Positions 53,822 through 63,966 of a stretch of 64,000 nucleotides of DNA are shown here, piece by piece. Origin of the DNA: Actinomycetospora callitridis (GTDB lineage Bacteria > Actinomycetota > Actinomycetes > Mycobacteriales > Pseudonocardiaceae); contig NZ_JAQZAK010000004.1 in the NCBI RefSeq assembly GCF_028737265.1, forward strand, positions 124,001 to 188,000. Direction: 5' to 3'. The notes beneath the pieces were generated by a model. That model ran no database searches, was not told the origin of the DNA, and worked only from the letters and a program-made list of their open reading frames with translations. How positions within the stretch are numbered: the stretch's first letter is position 1; every line of letters starts with the position of its first letter. The translations under genes and the position numbers were made by a program.

Positions 53822-54007
53822 TCAGCGGACGATGAGAGGCCGGACACGGTCGGCCACGAGGTCGAGCTGCTGGAGCGGATCGCGCAGGGGCCAGAGAAGC
53901 ATGGTGTCGACACCGGCCGCCGCGTAGTCGGACAGCACGCGCGCGCAGTGCTCGGGTGACCCGATCGGCAGGTGCGCCGCCAGGCCCTCGGGCTCACGTC
54001 CGAGCAA
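53822..54007 (-). pseudogene. C-terminal remnant of an LLM flavin oxidoreductase
   Basis: The 61 codons from TTG 54007 read like the last part of an F420/FMN luciferase-like oxidoreductase: PIGSPEHCARVLSDYAAAGVDTMLLWPLRDPLQQL. The catalytic barrel is missing; the frame continues directly from the response regulator's TAG stop. This is the tail of a lost gene rather than a functional protein. Confidence 0.6.
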
Positions 54008-54019
54008 CGGAAGGAGCTC

Positions 54020-54670
54020 CTACTGGAACAGCCCCTCGCGCAGGGCCGTGGCGAGCGCGGAGGTCCGGTCGTTGACCTCGAGCTTGCGGTAGATCGCCCG
54101 GACGTGGGTCCTCACGGTCTCCTCGCCGACGATCAGGCGTCCCGCGATCGCCTGGTTGTTCATCCCGATCACGATCAGCGCGAGCACTTCGCTCTCACGC
54201 AGGGTCAGCCCGAAACGTCCGCCGGGCCAGTACTCCCCCGATTCGATGCGGGTCACCATCGAGGCCGCATGTCCGCCCGCGGTCGAGGTGACGACGAGCT
54301 CGCCCGCGTGGACCCGGTGGATCGCCGCGACGAGCTCCTCGCCGGAGATGTGCTTGAGGAGGTAGCCCCGCGCCCCCGCTTGCAGGGCCTGTGCCAGGTA
54401 CTGCTCGTCGTCGTAGACGGTGAGCATGATGACGCGCGAGTCGGCGCACCATGTGAGGAGATCCTGGCAGAGCTCCAGCCCGCTCGTGCTTCCCAGGCGC
54501 ACTTCGCTGAGCACCACATCCGGAGCGAGGCTCTCGGCGACCTTCAACGCCTCGGGGGCGTCTTCGGCCTCCCCGACCACTCGGATTCCCGGGTACTCCG
54601 CCAGCATTTTTTTCAGGCCTACACGAACCATCTCGTGGTTCTCGACGAGAACCACCCGCACAGTTCCCAT
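54020..54670 (-). CDS. NarL/LuxR-type response regulator with atypical receiver
   Basis: 216 residues from ATG 54670. Receiver domain (about 1-125) plus C-terminal LuxR helix-turn-helix (about 150-215; LTLRESEVLALIVIGMNNQAIAGRL, EETVRTHVRAIYRKL). The phosphoacceptor Asp expected in P-D-V-V-L-L-D is Glu56, and the acidic pair near the N-terminus is Glu10-Asn11. The conserved Thr (MLTVY) and Lys (YLLKH) remain. Glu often mimics phospho-Asp, so this may be constitutively active or governed by other means. No histidine kinase gene is nearby. It lies downstream of hps1 on the same strand and is a candidate RuMP regulator. Confidence 0.87.
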   Translation of the reverse strand: MGTVRVVLVENHEMVRVGLKKMLAEYPGIRVVGEAEDAPEALKVAESLAPDVVLSEVRLGSTSGLELCQDLLTWCADSRVIMLTVYDDEQYLAQALQAGARGYLLKHISGEELVAAIHRVHAGELVVTSTAGGHAASMVTRIESGEYWPGGRFGLTLRESEVLALIVIGMNNQAIAGRLIVGEETVRTHVRAIYRKLEVNDRTSALATALREGLFQ

Positions 54671-54768
54671 GAATGGCCCCGACCTCCGTGCGTTCCGTCG
54701 TCTTCTCCGTCGAAGACGCGGAAACTCCCGTTCTCGCCCGACGAACATCGTCTTCGCTGGGCACGAAC

Positions 54769-54806
54769 CCGGCGCCCTGCAGGTCCTGGGACCTGCAGGG
54801 CGCCGG
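54769..54806 (-). terminator. Perfect 18-bp hairpin downstream of hps1
   Basis: CCGGCGCCCTGCAGGTCC (54769-54786) and its exact reverse complement (54789-54806) are separated by two bases. With the hairpin at 54816-54846 it forms a tandem terminator for the minus-strand hps1 transcript, shielding the regulator gene. No T-run. Confidence 0.65.
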
Positions 54807-54815
54807 AGGTCCGGT

Positions 54816-54846
54816 CCCATCCCGGCGATCTTAGCGCCGGGATGGG
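54816..54846 (-). terminator. Perfect 12-bp hairpin downstream of hps1
   Basis: CCCATCCCGGCG (54816-54827) pairs with CGCCGGGATGGG (54835-54846) around a seven-base loop. It is the first hairpin met after the hps1 stop codon (54923) on the minus strand. Confidence 0.6.
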
Positions 54847-54922
54847 AGCCCGCGGCGATTCGGTTGTCCGAGACCGCCGGGAGGGGACTACTCGATCACC
54901 CGGCGGAGGCGGCCTAGTCCGA

Positions 54923-55561
54923 CTACGCCGGCGGGAGGCCCGCCGCGTCCCGGAGCGCCTTCGCGGCGGCCGCGGGGTCGTCGGAGTTGTAGATCGACCC
55001 GCCGGCCACCGCCACGTCCGCGCCGGCTTCCTTGACCGAGGCGATGGTGTCGACGGAGACGCCGCCCGCGATGGAGAACGGGACGCCGGCCGCGCGGCCG
55101 TCGGCGAGCAGGGTCTCGATCGAGTATCCGGGACGGGCCTGCTCGTCGAGCCCCGCGTGGATCTCGACGAAGTCCACGCCCAGCTTGGAGACCTCCTGGA
55201 TTCGCTGGACCCGGTTGTTCACCACGCCGATCATGTCGGCGACGACCTTCTTACCGGCGTTGTGGCCGGCATCTACGGCACCCTTGATGGTGTCGTCGTC
55301 GAGCGCGCCCATGACCGTCACGAGGTCCGCGCCCTGCGCGAAGGCGAGGTCGGCCTCCAGCTCGCCGGCGTCGGCGGTCTTCAGGTCCGCGAACACGAGC
55401 TTGTCCGGGTGCGCAGCCTTGATCGCGGCGACCGCAGCGAGGCCGGCGTTCTTGATCAACGGCGTTCCCAGCTCGAGGATGTCGACGTAGTCGGCGACCT
55501 GGCGCGCCAGCGTCAGCGCGTCGGCGAGGCTCGGGACATCCATGGCTACCTGCAGCTTCAC
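54923..55561 (-). CDS. hps: 3-hexulose-6-phosphate synthase
   Basis: 212 residues if started at GTG 55561, which has AGGAG 6 nt upstream; ATG 55567 directly abuts that purine run. HPS condenses formaldehyde with ribulose-5-phosphate to D-arabino-3-hexulose-6-phosphate, the fixation step of the RuMP pathway. The OMP-decarboxylase-superfamily motif is intact: Asp8, and D59-L-K61-T-A-D64, followed by VTVMGALDDDTIKGAV and FVEIHAGLDEQ. It lies 373 bp downstream of tkt, behind its own probable promoter region, and is followed by tandem hairpins. Confidence 0.93.
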   Translation of the reverse strand: MKLQVAMDVPSLADALTLARQVADYVDILELGTPLIKNAGLAAVAAIKAAHPDKLVFADLKTADAGELEADLAFAQGADLVTVMGALDDDTIKGAVDAGHNAGKKVVADMIGVVNNRVQRIQEVSKLGVDFVEIHAGLDEQARPGYSIETLLADGRAAGVPFSIAGGVSVDTIASVKEAGADVAVAGGSIYNSDDPAAAAKALRDAAGLPPA

Positions 55562-55934
55562 TGGCATCTCCTGATCTGTCTTCGACGTGTTCCTCGTTCG
55601 AGGCGTCTCAGCGGTCAGCCATTCCCGATTGCTCGACAGGAAAGGCTCGGAATTCTCGCCCGAGAACGGACTGCTCTCCGCCGACCGATTGTCATCGCCG
55701 GCGGGGCGCGGAGCTCTCGATAGGCAGCGCAACTGCGACAGCAGCGCACGCTCCGACATCACCCATAATAGTCGACGAGGCCGTTCACCACCAGTCGCGC
55801 GAGCGAATCAGCAGCAGAATCTCCGGCCGGGCCGGACGCATTCTTACCCGTCGCGGGGCGCGTGCCGACATCATGCACGGTCATCTCCTCTCCTGCAATT
55901 TCGGAGGTCGGTGAACTGGTTGTCCGACCGGTCG
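55562..55934 (-). promoter_or_regulatory. hps1 upstream region with 14-bp palindrome
   Basis: A 373-bp non-coding stretch between tkt and hps1, less GC-rich than its surroundings. It contains the perfect inverted repeat TTCTCGCCCGAGAA (55653-55666), and its first 11 bases recur upstream of the response regulator (54731-54741). TATTAT on the minus strand around 55765-55771 could be a -10. It probably holds an independent hps1 promoter. No gene is visible. Confidence 0.5.
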
Positions 55935-58066
<2,132 letters not shown>

Positions 58067-58070
<4 letters not shown>

Positions 58071-59464
58071 GGGGCATTCACTCCTGAGGTCTCGGTGAGC
58101 GTTGCTGTCGTGGACCCGGGCTCACATTGCCGCGCGAGCGTCTCGGGCTGATTGGTCGCTTCGAGCACGGACATCCAGAGATCCCCGTCGGGGTCCACCC
58201 GGTTGCGGTGGCTCGTGATGAGCGGCATCGGGACGTGCACGAAGCGCCGCCGCCAGCGGACGACGACGGTCTCGGTCCGGCCGGCCATGGCCGCGTGGAC
58301 GGCGGCGTGGGCCAGCCGGAGGCAGTAGACGCTGTCGTAGGCGTTCGCGGTGACGCTCCGGATGGAATAGCTCGGGTCGACGTAGCGCAGCGCCGGCTTC
58401 AGGCCGATCCGGGTGAGGTGGCTCGAGACGCGGTCGCTGAGGAACTGGCCGATGTCGCCGAGGCGCTGGTTTCCCGAGGCGTCGGTGGCACCGTTCCCGT
58501 CGGCATCTCCGGCCGCCGGGAGCAGCTCCTGCCCGGCACCTTCGGCCACGACGATGACGACGTGTCCACGGGTGAGCAGGTGGTGCTCGACCTTGGCCAG
58601 CAGGCCGTCGGGCCCCTCGAGCTCGAACGGGACCTCGGGGATGAGCACCATGTCGGCGCCGTGGTTCGCCAGCGCCGCGTAGCAGGCGATGAAGCCGGAG
58701 TGCCGACCCATGAGCTTCACGATCCCCACGCCGTTCTCGTGGGCCGCGGCCTCCGTGGTGACCGCTTCGATGAAGTCGGTCGCCCGTTCGAACGCGCTCT
58801 GGAAGCCGAACGACTGGTCGGTGTAGGGCAGGTCGTTGTCGATCGTCTTGGGGATCGCGACGACCGCGATGTCGAGTCCGCGCTGCGTGATCGCTGACAC
58901 CAGCCGCATCGCCGCCCGGATGCTCCCGTCGCCGCCGATGACGAAGAGGATGTCGATCTTGCGCGCGATGAGGGTGTCGACCATCTCGTCGGCGTCCTGG
59001 TCGCCACGAGAACTGCCGAGGATCGTCCCGCCGGAGCGGGTGATGTCCTGGAAGTTGCTCTGGGTCAGATCCATCGTGTCGTCGCGGTACTTGGCGGTCA
59101 GTCCCTTGAGCCCGTTGCGGAAGCCGAGAATTCGACGCACGCGGTAATGCACGGTGAGCTCCTGGACGACGCCCCTGATGACGTTGTTGATGCCGGGGCA
59201 GAGCCCGCCGCAGGAGACGATGCCGACCGTCGTCCGGGCCGGGTCGAAGTAGATCTTCTTGCGAGGCCCGGCGCACTCGAAGGACGGGAGGGCCTCGGCG
59301 GTGTTCGCGCTGATGATCGAGGTCGTGTCGTCGAGCATCACCCGGTCGTCCTCGTGGACGAAATGCGGGGTGGTCTGCTTGTCGGCGAGCCACGCGGAGA
59401 ACGGCGACGTGTAGCGGCATTCACCGAGAGTGCGGATGTGGAGGTCCTCCAGTTGCACCGTCAC
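58067..59464 (-). CDS. 6-phosphofructokinase, long PfkA-type (probably ATP-dependent)
   Basis: 465 residues from GTG 59464, with GGGAG upstream. Phosphorylates fructose-6-phosphate to the 1,6-bisphosphate, which the aldolase cleaves to feed ribulose-5-phosphate regeneration. Key motifs: TVGIVSCGGLCPGINNVIRG, FVIGGDGSIRAA (Gly after GGD, which favours ATP over pyrophosphate), IPKTIDNDLPYTDQSFGFQSA (Lys as in the plant-like/TP0108 group) and KLMGRHSGFIA. The mixture of GGDGS and PKTIDND marks the long ATP-PFK group. It overlaps tkt downstream. Confidence 0.9.
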
Positions 59465-59525
59465 GGATTCTCCCTCGGGAGTGGGTGGTCGGTGGTCGCG
59501 AGTGGCCCGGGTCGGGACCTCGGGG

Positions 59526-60521
59526 TCACGACGGCGGGATCGGCTCGAAGGTGATGTGCCGGATGAACCGCACCTGTCCGTCGGTGATCAGGAGGGACTC
59601 GGCGACGGTGGTGCCGTCGACGCGGCGCGGTGCGGCGAGCAGTGGTCCGCCGCTGATGCCGGTGGCGGCGAACAGCGCGCCTCCGGCGACGAGCTCGTCG
59701 CGCTCGTAGATGCGATCGACGCTCATGCCGGCGCCGCGGATCGCCTCGGCCTCCTCGTCGGTCTTGGGCGCGAGGCGACCGAGCATGCCGCCGCCGAGGG
59801 CACGGACCGCGGCGGCGGTCATGACGCCTTCGGGCGTGCCGCCGACGCCGAGCAGGAGATCGACGTCGCAGGTCGGCAGGAGGACCTCGAGCGCTCCCCC
59901 GACATCGCCCCCCGCCGGGGTGTGGACCGCAGCTCCTGTCGCCAGCACCCGCGCGATCAGCCCGTCCTCCCCCTGGTGGCGAGGCTTGTCCATGATCACC
60001 ACGCGGAGCTCGTCGACCTTCTTCGAGAGGGCCTCCGCGACCTTCTCCACGGTGCGCTCGGGCGGGTCGACGAGATCAACGGCGTGACGCGCCGCCGGCG
60101 GGACCACGATCTTGTCCATGTAGAAGCCCGGTCCGGGGGACCAGAACGAACCCGAGTCGCCGAAGGCGATCGTGGCCAGGGCGCCGGGAAGCCCCTTCGC
60201 GCAGAAGGACGTGCCTTCCAAGGGGTCGACGGCGATGTCGAAGTCGGGCCCGCCTCCGTCGTCCCCGACGACCTCGCCGTTGAACAGCATCGGCGCGTTG
60301 TCCTTCTCCCCCTCCCCGATGACCACCGTTCCGCGGCCGGGGACGTCCGCCAGGACGCGACGCATGGCCTCGGTCGCGGCGCCGTCGGCGGCATCCGCGT
60401 CGTGCTTGCCGACCCACGCACAGCAGGCGAGCGCCGCGCGGTGGGTCGCCGCGACCGCCGTCGACTCCAAGGCTCCGAGGTCGAGGCGCACCGGCAGGAC
60501 CGTGTCGCTCTGGGATGGCAT
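59526..60521 (-). CDS. glpX: Class II fructose-1,6-bisphosphatase
   Basis: 331 residues from ATG 60521. GlpX-type phosphatase that hydrolyses fructose-1,6-bisphosphate; homologues in C1 metabolism also act on sedoheptulose-1,7-bisphosphate. Metal and substrate motifs: VVIGEGEKDNAPMLFNGE, FDIAVDPLEGTSFCAKG (the D-P-L-E-G-T motif), GFYMDKIVV, and GVGGTPEGVMTAAAVRALGG. It lies in the operon between hps2 and pfk, so the cell encodes opposing phosphatase and kinase in one transcript. Confidence 0.93.
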   Translation of the reverse strand: MPSQSDTVLPVRLDLGALESTAVAATHRAALACCAWVGKHDADAADGAATEAMRRVLADVPGRGTVVIGEGEKDNAPMLFNGEVVGDDGGGPDFDIAVDPLEGTSFCAKGLPGALATIAFGDSGSFWSPGPGFYMDKIVVPPAARHAVDLVDPPERTVEKVAEALSKKVDELRVVIMDKPRHQGEDGLIARVLATGAAVHTPAGGDVGGALEVLLPTCDVDLLLGVGGTPEGVMTAAAVRALGGGMLGRLAPKTDEEAEAIRGAGMSVDRIYERDELVAGGALFAATGISGGPLLAAPRRVDGTTVAESLLITDGQVRFIRHITFEPIPPS

Positions 60522-60544
60522 AAGGGGCTCCACATCTACTGGCT

Positions 60545-60559
60545 CGCTCTCCGAGAGCG
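60545..60559. promoter_or_regulatory. 15-bp palindrome between hps2 and glpX
   Basis: CGCTCTCCGAGAGCG is a perfect inverted repeat (seven bases each side of one central C), 24 bp upstream of the glpX start, in the 77-bp hps2-glpX gap. It may be an operator or an RNA processing hairpin. Confidence 0.35.
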
Positions 60560-60598
60560 ACCGCGTCGTGCATGGCGTCGTCGGACGGAATCCGGCGG

Positions 60599-61348
60599 CT
60601 AGGCGTTCGGGGCGCGGTCGGCGAGCCGCGCGCGGCGGGCCCGCCCCTGCACGGGGCCGGGCCCGCAGGGAATCCCGTGCGGGCGTCCCTGCCGGACCGA
60701 GGTGACGTCGCCGAACCGGGAGGACGTGTCGATGGCGACGCGGAACGCCCCGGCCGCGGCGCGCGGGTCCGGAGCGCCACGGATCGCGGCCCCGACCACG
60801 GCGACCACCGCACCCGAGGCCCGGACATCGAGGATGCTGTCGAGGTCCACGCCGCCGGCGACCGAGAAGGGCGCCTCCGACTGCCGACCCGCCTCGATCA
60901 CGGCCCGGACCGAGTACCGGCACGGCGCCTGCTCGTCGGTGCCCGCGTGGAACTCACAGAACTCGACGCCCAGCCCCGCGAGCTCGCGGGCCCGCAGGAC
61001 GCAGCCCCGGACGTCGGTCATGTCGGCGACCACGCCCTTGCCGCAGCGTCGAGCCGCGGCGACCGCTCCCCTGACCGTGTCGTCGTCGGCTCCGCCCATC
61101 ACCGACACGAGGTCGGCCCCGGCGCTGAAGGCAAGGTCGGCCTCGAGCGCTCCGGCGCCCACGGTCCTCATGTCGGCAAAGATCGTCTTGTCGGGATACG
61201 ACGCCGTGATCGCGCGGATCGCCGTCACGCCCTCGTTCTTGATAAGAGGGCTTCCGATCTCGATGATGTCGACGTGCTCGGCCACCTGGCGGCAGAGGAC
61301 GAGCGCCTCGTCGAGCGTTGACACATCCATGGCGAACTGCAATTGCAT
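60599..61348 (-). CDS. HPS paralogue with degenerate active site
   Basis: 249 residues from ATG 61348. Clearly an HPS homologue over residues 1-215 (VDIIEIGSPLIKNEG, DLVSVMGGADDDTVRGAV, FCEFHAGTDEQ), with Asp8 and Asp59 kept, but the superfamily motif D-x-K-x-x-D reads D59-M-R61-T-V-G64, so both the catalytic Lys and the second Asp are gone. A 35-residue Arg/Gly/Pro tail follows. It sits directly after phi in the operon. It could be a non-catalytic partner of PHI or HPS1, a regulator, or a decaying copy; normal HPS activity is unlikely. Confidence 0.85.
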   Translation of the reverse strand: MQLQFAMDVSTLDEALVLCRQVAEHVDIIEIGSPLIKNEGVTAIRAITASYPDKTIFADMRTVGAGALEADLAFSAGADLVSVMGGADDDTVRGAVAAARRCGKGVVADMTDVRGCVLRARELAGLGVEFCEFHAGTDEQAPCRYSVRAVIEAGRQSEAPFSVAGGVDLDSILDVRASGAVVAVVGAAIRGAPDPRAAAGAFRVAIDTSSRFGDVTSVRQGRPHGIPCGPGPVQGRARRARLADRAPNA

Positions 61349-61406
61349 GACCGCATCCTTTGCACGGGATCAACGGCGACGACGGCATCGACGGCAGGCG
61401 CGGGAG

Positions 61407-62000
61407 CTACTCGAGGTTCGCGTGGAGGCGCCACAGATCGCGGGCCTGGCTGCCGCTGGTCTGCCAGAGGTGGTGGAAGAGCGCGTCCGTGAGGATCAGG
61501 AGGGACTGCTCGAAGAGGCTGCCGGCGTACTGGGCGGAGCGCGTGCCCTCGAAGTCCTGCTTGTCGGCGGCAGGGATCAGCAGCGTCTCGGTCGCCAGTC
61601 CGGCGAGATCCGACTCCGGGTCGGTCGTGACCGCCAGGACACTCGCGCCCTGCTCGGAGGCCGTCCGCGCAGCCGTCACGACCCGCTTGGTGGAGCCGGA
61701 GCCGGAGGCCGCGATCAGCACGTCGCCGGCGCCGATCGCCGGGGCGGTCGTCTCCCCGACGACGTGGGTGGCCTTGCCGAGATGCATGAAGCGCATCGCC
61801 GCCATCTGCAGCGCCAGCCCGCTGCGTCCCGTGCCGATGGTGAACACCGCGGGAGCATCGACCAGCAACGCTCCTGCCCGCTCCCAGCTGGCGGCGTCGA
61901 CGCCCTGGAGGACCTTGGCGTGCTCGCCGACGATCAGGTCGGCGGCGTCGCCGAACTGCGCGGCGTTCTCGCTCTGGGTGTCCGATGTCGATGCGGACAA
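61407..62000 (-). CDS. 6-phospho-3-hexuloisomerase
   Basis: 197 residues if started at TTG 62000, with GGAAAGGGG about 9 nt upstream (TTG 62009 is an alternative; no ATG/GTG fits). PHI isomerises hexulose-6-phosphate to fructose-6-phosphate. SIS-domain features: VFTIGTGRSGLALQMAAMRFMHLG, GDVLIAASGSGSTKRVV, ASVLAVTTDPES and the C-terminal SAQYAGSLFEQSLLILTDALF, typical of PHI. It is the first gene of phi-hps2-glpX-pfk-tkt(-hps1), so it completes formaldehyde fixation. Confidence 0.9.
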   Translation of the reverse strand: MSASTSDTQSENAAQFGDAADLIVGEHAKVLQGVDAASWERAGALLVDAPAVFTIGTGRSGLALQMAAMRFMHLGKATHVVGETTAPAIGAGDVLIAASGSGSTKRVVTAARTASEQGASVLAVTTDPESDLAGLATETLLIPAADKQDFEGTRSAQYAGSLFEQSLLILTDALFHHLWQTSGSQARDLWRLHANLE

Positions 62001-62988
62001 TTGACACAACCCCTTTCCACACTGAATGGGACGAAAGCCCGTGCTCGTCTGCACCGGGTCGCCCCGGAACTCGATGCACGTCAGGACAGCCCGGTCGACG
62101 AGAGCGATACGTCGCCCTCGTGGAAGACCGGGCACTGGAGTGCCGGATCACGCCACCGGGTCCTCGAGCCCGCGGTGGCGACGAGCGAGGTCGCGTCGCG
62201 ACCTCCTCACCTCGGTGCCCGGTCCCGGCCCCGGACAGGCGCCCCTGCCTGCCCGTGGCCCCGGGCTGTGCTGCGGCGAGCACGCTGTGCGAACCGGTCG
62301 TGGACCGGCGCTCAGGCACTCACCGCGGGGGACGTGGGGTCCCCCCCGAGGCGTCCGGTGCCCGTGGATGACGAACGAACATCGAGGTCATGGGCCAGAC
62401 GCTAGGCACGCCGGCGGGGCAGTCGGCTCCCCTACGCGGGGGAGTCGGAGGGTGACAATGCGCGATGACGCCCCTCGGGAGGGCGGTCTCGGTCGTGATG
62501 CCCGTCGGATCCGGACCGTCACGGGACGTCCCGATCCACGTCGCTGTGCGTTCGTGGACGCGCGAGCGCCGCGACGGTCCGGACGCCTTCCTGCGCCCTC
62601 TGCTCTCTCCCACAGACCGACGCTGAGCAGCGAGGACCGTCGGCTCGACCGGCCCGCGGCCGGCCGGGCCGTGGCGACCGGTTGCGACGAGATGCTTGCG
62701 CTCCGTCGTCGGCGACGGCTACAACTGTCATCCGTCGGGCGCCTCGAGCTGCCCGACGCCCGGCCGGTCCCATCGCCCCCGTGGGGGACCGTGCCTCGCC
62801 GGAGGGCCGTCCGTAGACGGCGCCCCTCCGTGCACCTCCAGCCGCGATTCCTCCAGCTGCAGGTCGATCCCGCACGTGACGGTGACGGCCGCGCAGCCGA
62901 CCCGGCCGTGCGCCGGGTCGGCGCCCACAGCTGGACCATTCTTCGCCGCCGCACAGGGGCGGTGTTCCACGGAGAGGTAGGGGAACTC
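62001..62988. promoter_or_regulatory. 988-bp divergent phi/fba region without a clear gene
   Basis: No convincing gene is seen on either strand; the open frames are Arg/Pro-rich in the way of random high-GC DNA. A minus frame at 62728-62970 has a short run of G/C third positions but no homology I know. CTCCCC-N6-GGGGAG (62427-62444) forms a small hairpin. The size of the gap, unusual in this compact window, suggests promoters for both the phi operon and fba, an untranslated leader, or a decayed gene. Confidence 0.45.
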
Positions 62989-63966
62989 ATGTCATCTCTG
63001 ACCGAGATCGCTCGGACGCTGGTGTCGAACAAGCGAGGCATCCTGGCGGCCGACGAGAGCATCGGGACGATGTCGAAGCGCCTCGAGAGCGTCGGGGTCG
63101 AGCCGACGGAGGAGAACCGGCGCCTCTACCGAGAGCTGCTCCTCACGACTCCGGAGCTCTCCGAGTCCATCAGCGGTGCCATCCTCGCGGACGAGACGTT
63201 CCGCCAGGTGCTCTCGGACGGGAACACCTTCCCCGCCGCACTCGCCGGGATCGGGGTGCTCGCCGGGATCAAGGTCGACACCGGGGCCAAGCCGCTGGCC
63301 GGCGCTCCGGGCGAGACGGTGACCGAGGGGCTCGACGGACTCCGCGAGCGGCTCGACGAGTACGTGGCCATGGGAGCCAGCTTCACCAAGTGGCGCGCCG
63401 TGTACTCGATCGGCGACGGCCTCCCCACGGACCGGTTGAAGCGGGCCAACGCCCACGCACTCGCCCGCTACGCCGGGCTGTGCCAGGAGGCGGGGCTCGT
63501 GCCGATCGTCGAGCCCGAGGTGGTCATGGACGGCGACCACTCGCTGGAGCAGTGCCGACAGGTCACACGGGCGGTGCTGCAGTCGGTGTTCGAGGAGCTG
63601 AGCCTCATGGAGGTCCAGCTCGACGGCATCGTCCTCAAGCCGAACATGGTCGTGGCGGGCGACGGGTGCCCGGACAAGCCCTCGGCGTCCGAGGTCGCCC
63701 GCGCGACCGTGGAGACCCTGAGCGAGACCGTACCGCCGGCGGTGCCGGGGATCGCCTTCCTCTCGGGGGGGCAGGACCCGCAGGAGGCCACCGACAACCT
63801 GGCCGCGATGAAGGAGCTCGCTCCCCTTCCCTGGGAGCTGACGTACTCGTTCGGTCGGGCGCTGGTCGGGCCCGCCCTCGAGACCTGGCGAGGCAGCGGC
63901 GACCAGTGGGGCGCCGCGCAGGACGCCCTCTCCGAGCGGGCGGTCGCGAATGCCGCCGTCCGCTGA
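62989..63966 (+). CDS. Class I fructose-bisphosphate aldolase
   Basis: 325 residues from ATG 62989, with GGAGAGG upstream. Schiff-base aldolase cleaving fructose-1,6-bisphosphate. Class I motifs: RGILAADESIGTMSKRLESVGVEPTEENRRLYR at the N-terminus, VAGIKVD-like LAGIKVDTGAK, GASFTKWRAVYSIGD, VPIVEPEVVMDGDH, and the Schiff-base lysine in LDGIVLKPNMVVAG, then AFLSGGQDPQEATDNLAAM. It is divergent from the RuMP operon and completes the cleavage branch. Confidence 0.93.
   Translation: MSSLTEIARTLVSNKRGILAADESIGTMSKRLESVGVEPTEENRRLYRELLLTTPELSESISGAILADETFRQVLSDGNTFPAALAGIGVLAGIKVDTGAKPLAGAPGETVTEGLDGLRERLDEYVAMGASFTKWRAVYSIGDGLPTDRLKRANAHALARYAGLCQEAGLVPIVEPEVVMDGDHSLEQCRQVTRAVLQSVFEELSLMEVQLDGIVLKPNMVVAGDGCPDKPSASEVARATVETLSETVPPAVPGIAFLSGGQDPQEATDNLAAMKELAPLPWELTYSFGRALVGPALETWRGSGDQWGAAQDALSERAVANAAVR

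Noticed and set aside
52153..53997. 614-codon minus-strand frame over the CPBP gene
   Set aside because: Composition is random high-GC; the CPBP protease in another frame has the real motifs.
53822..54007. Treating this as an intact small LLM gene
   Set aside because: Only the C-terminal helices are present and the frame abuts the regulator stop codon, so it is called a remnant.
54604..54612. Run of seven T (A on the coding strand) in the response regulator gene
   Set aside because: It encodes Lys-Lys-Met in frame; seven bases alone are weak evidence for phase variation.
62026..62988. Plus-strand frame continuous with fba, suggesting an N-terminal extension
   Set aside because: The extension is Arg/Pro-rich without homology, and ATG 62989 has a proper ribosome binding site and matches the aldolase N-terminus.
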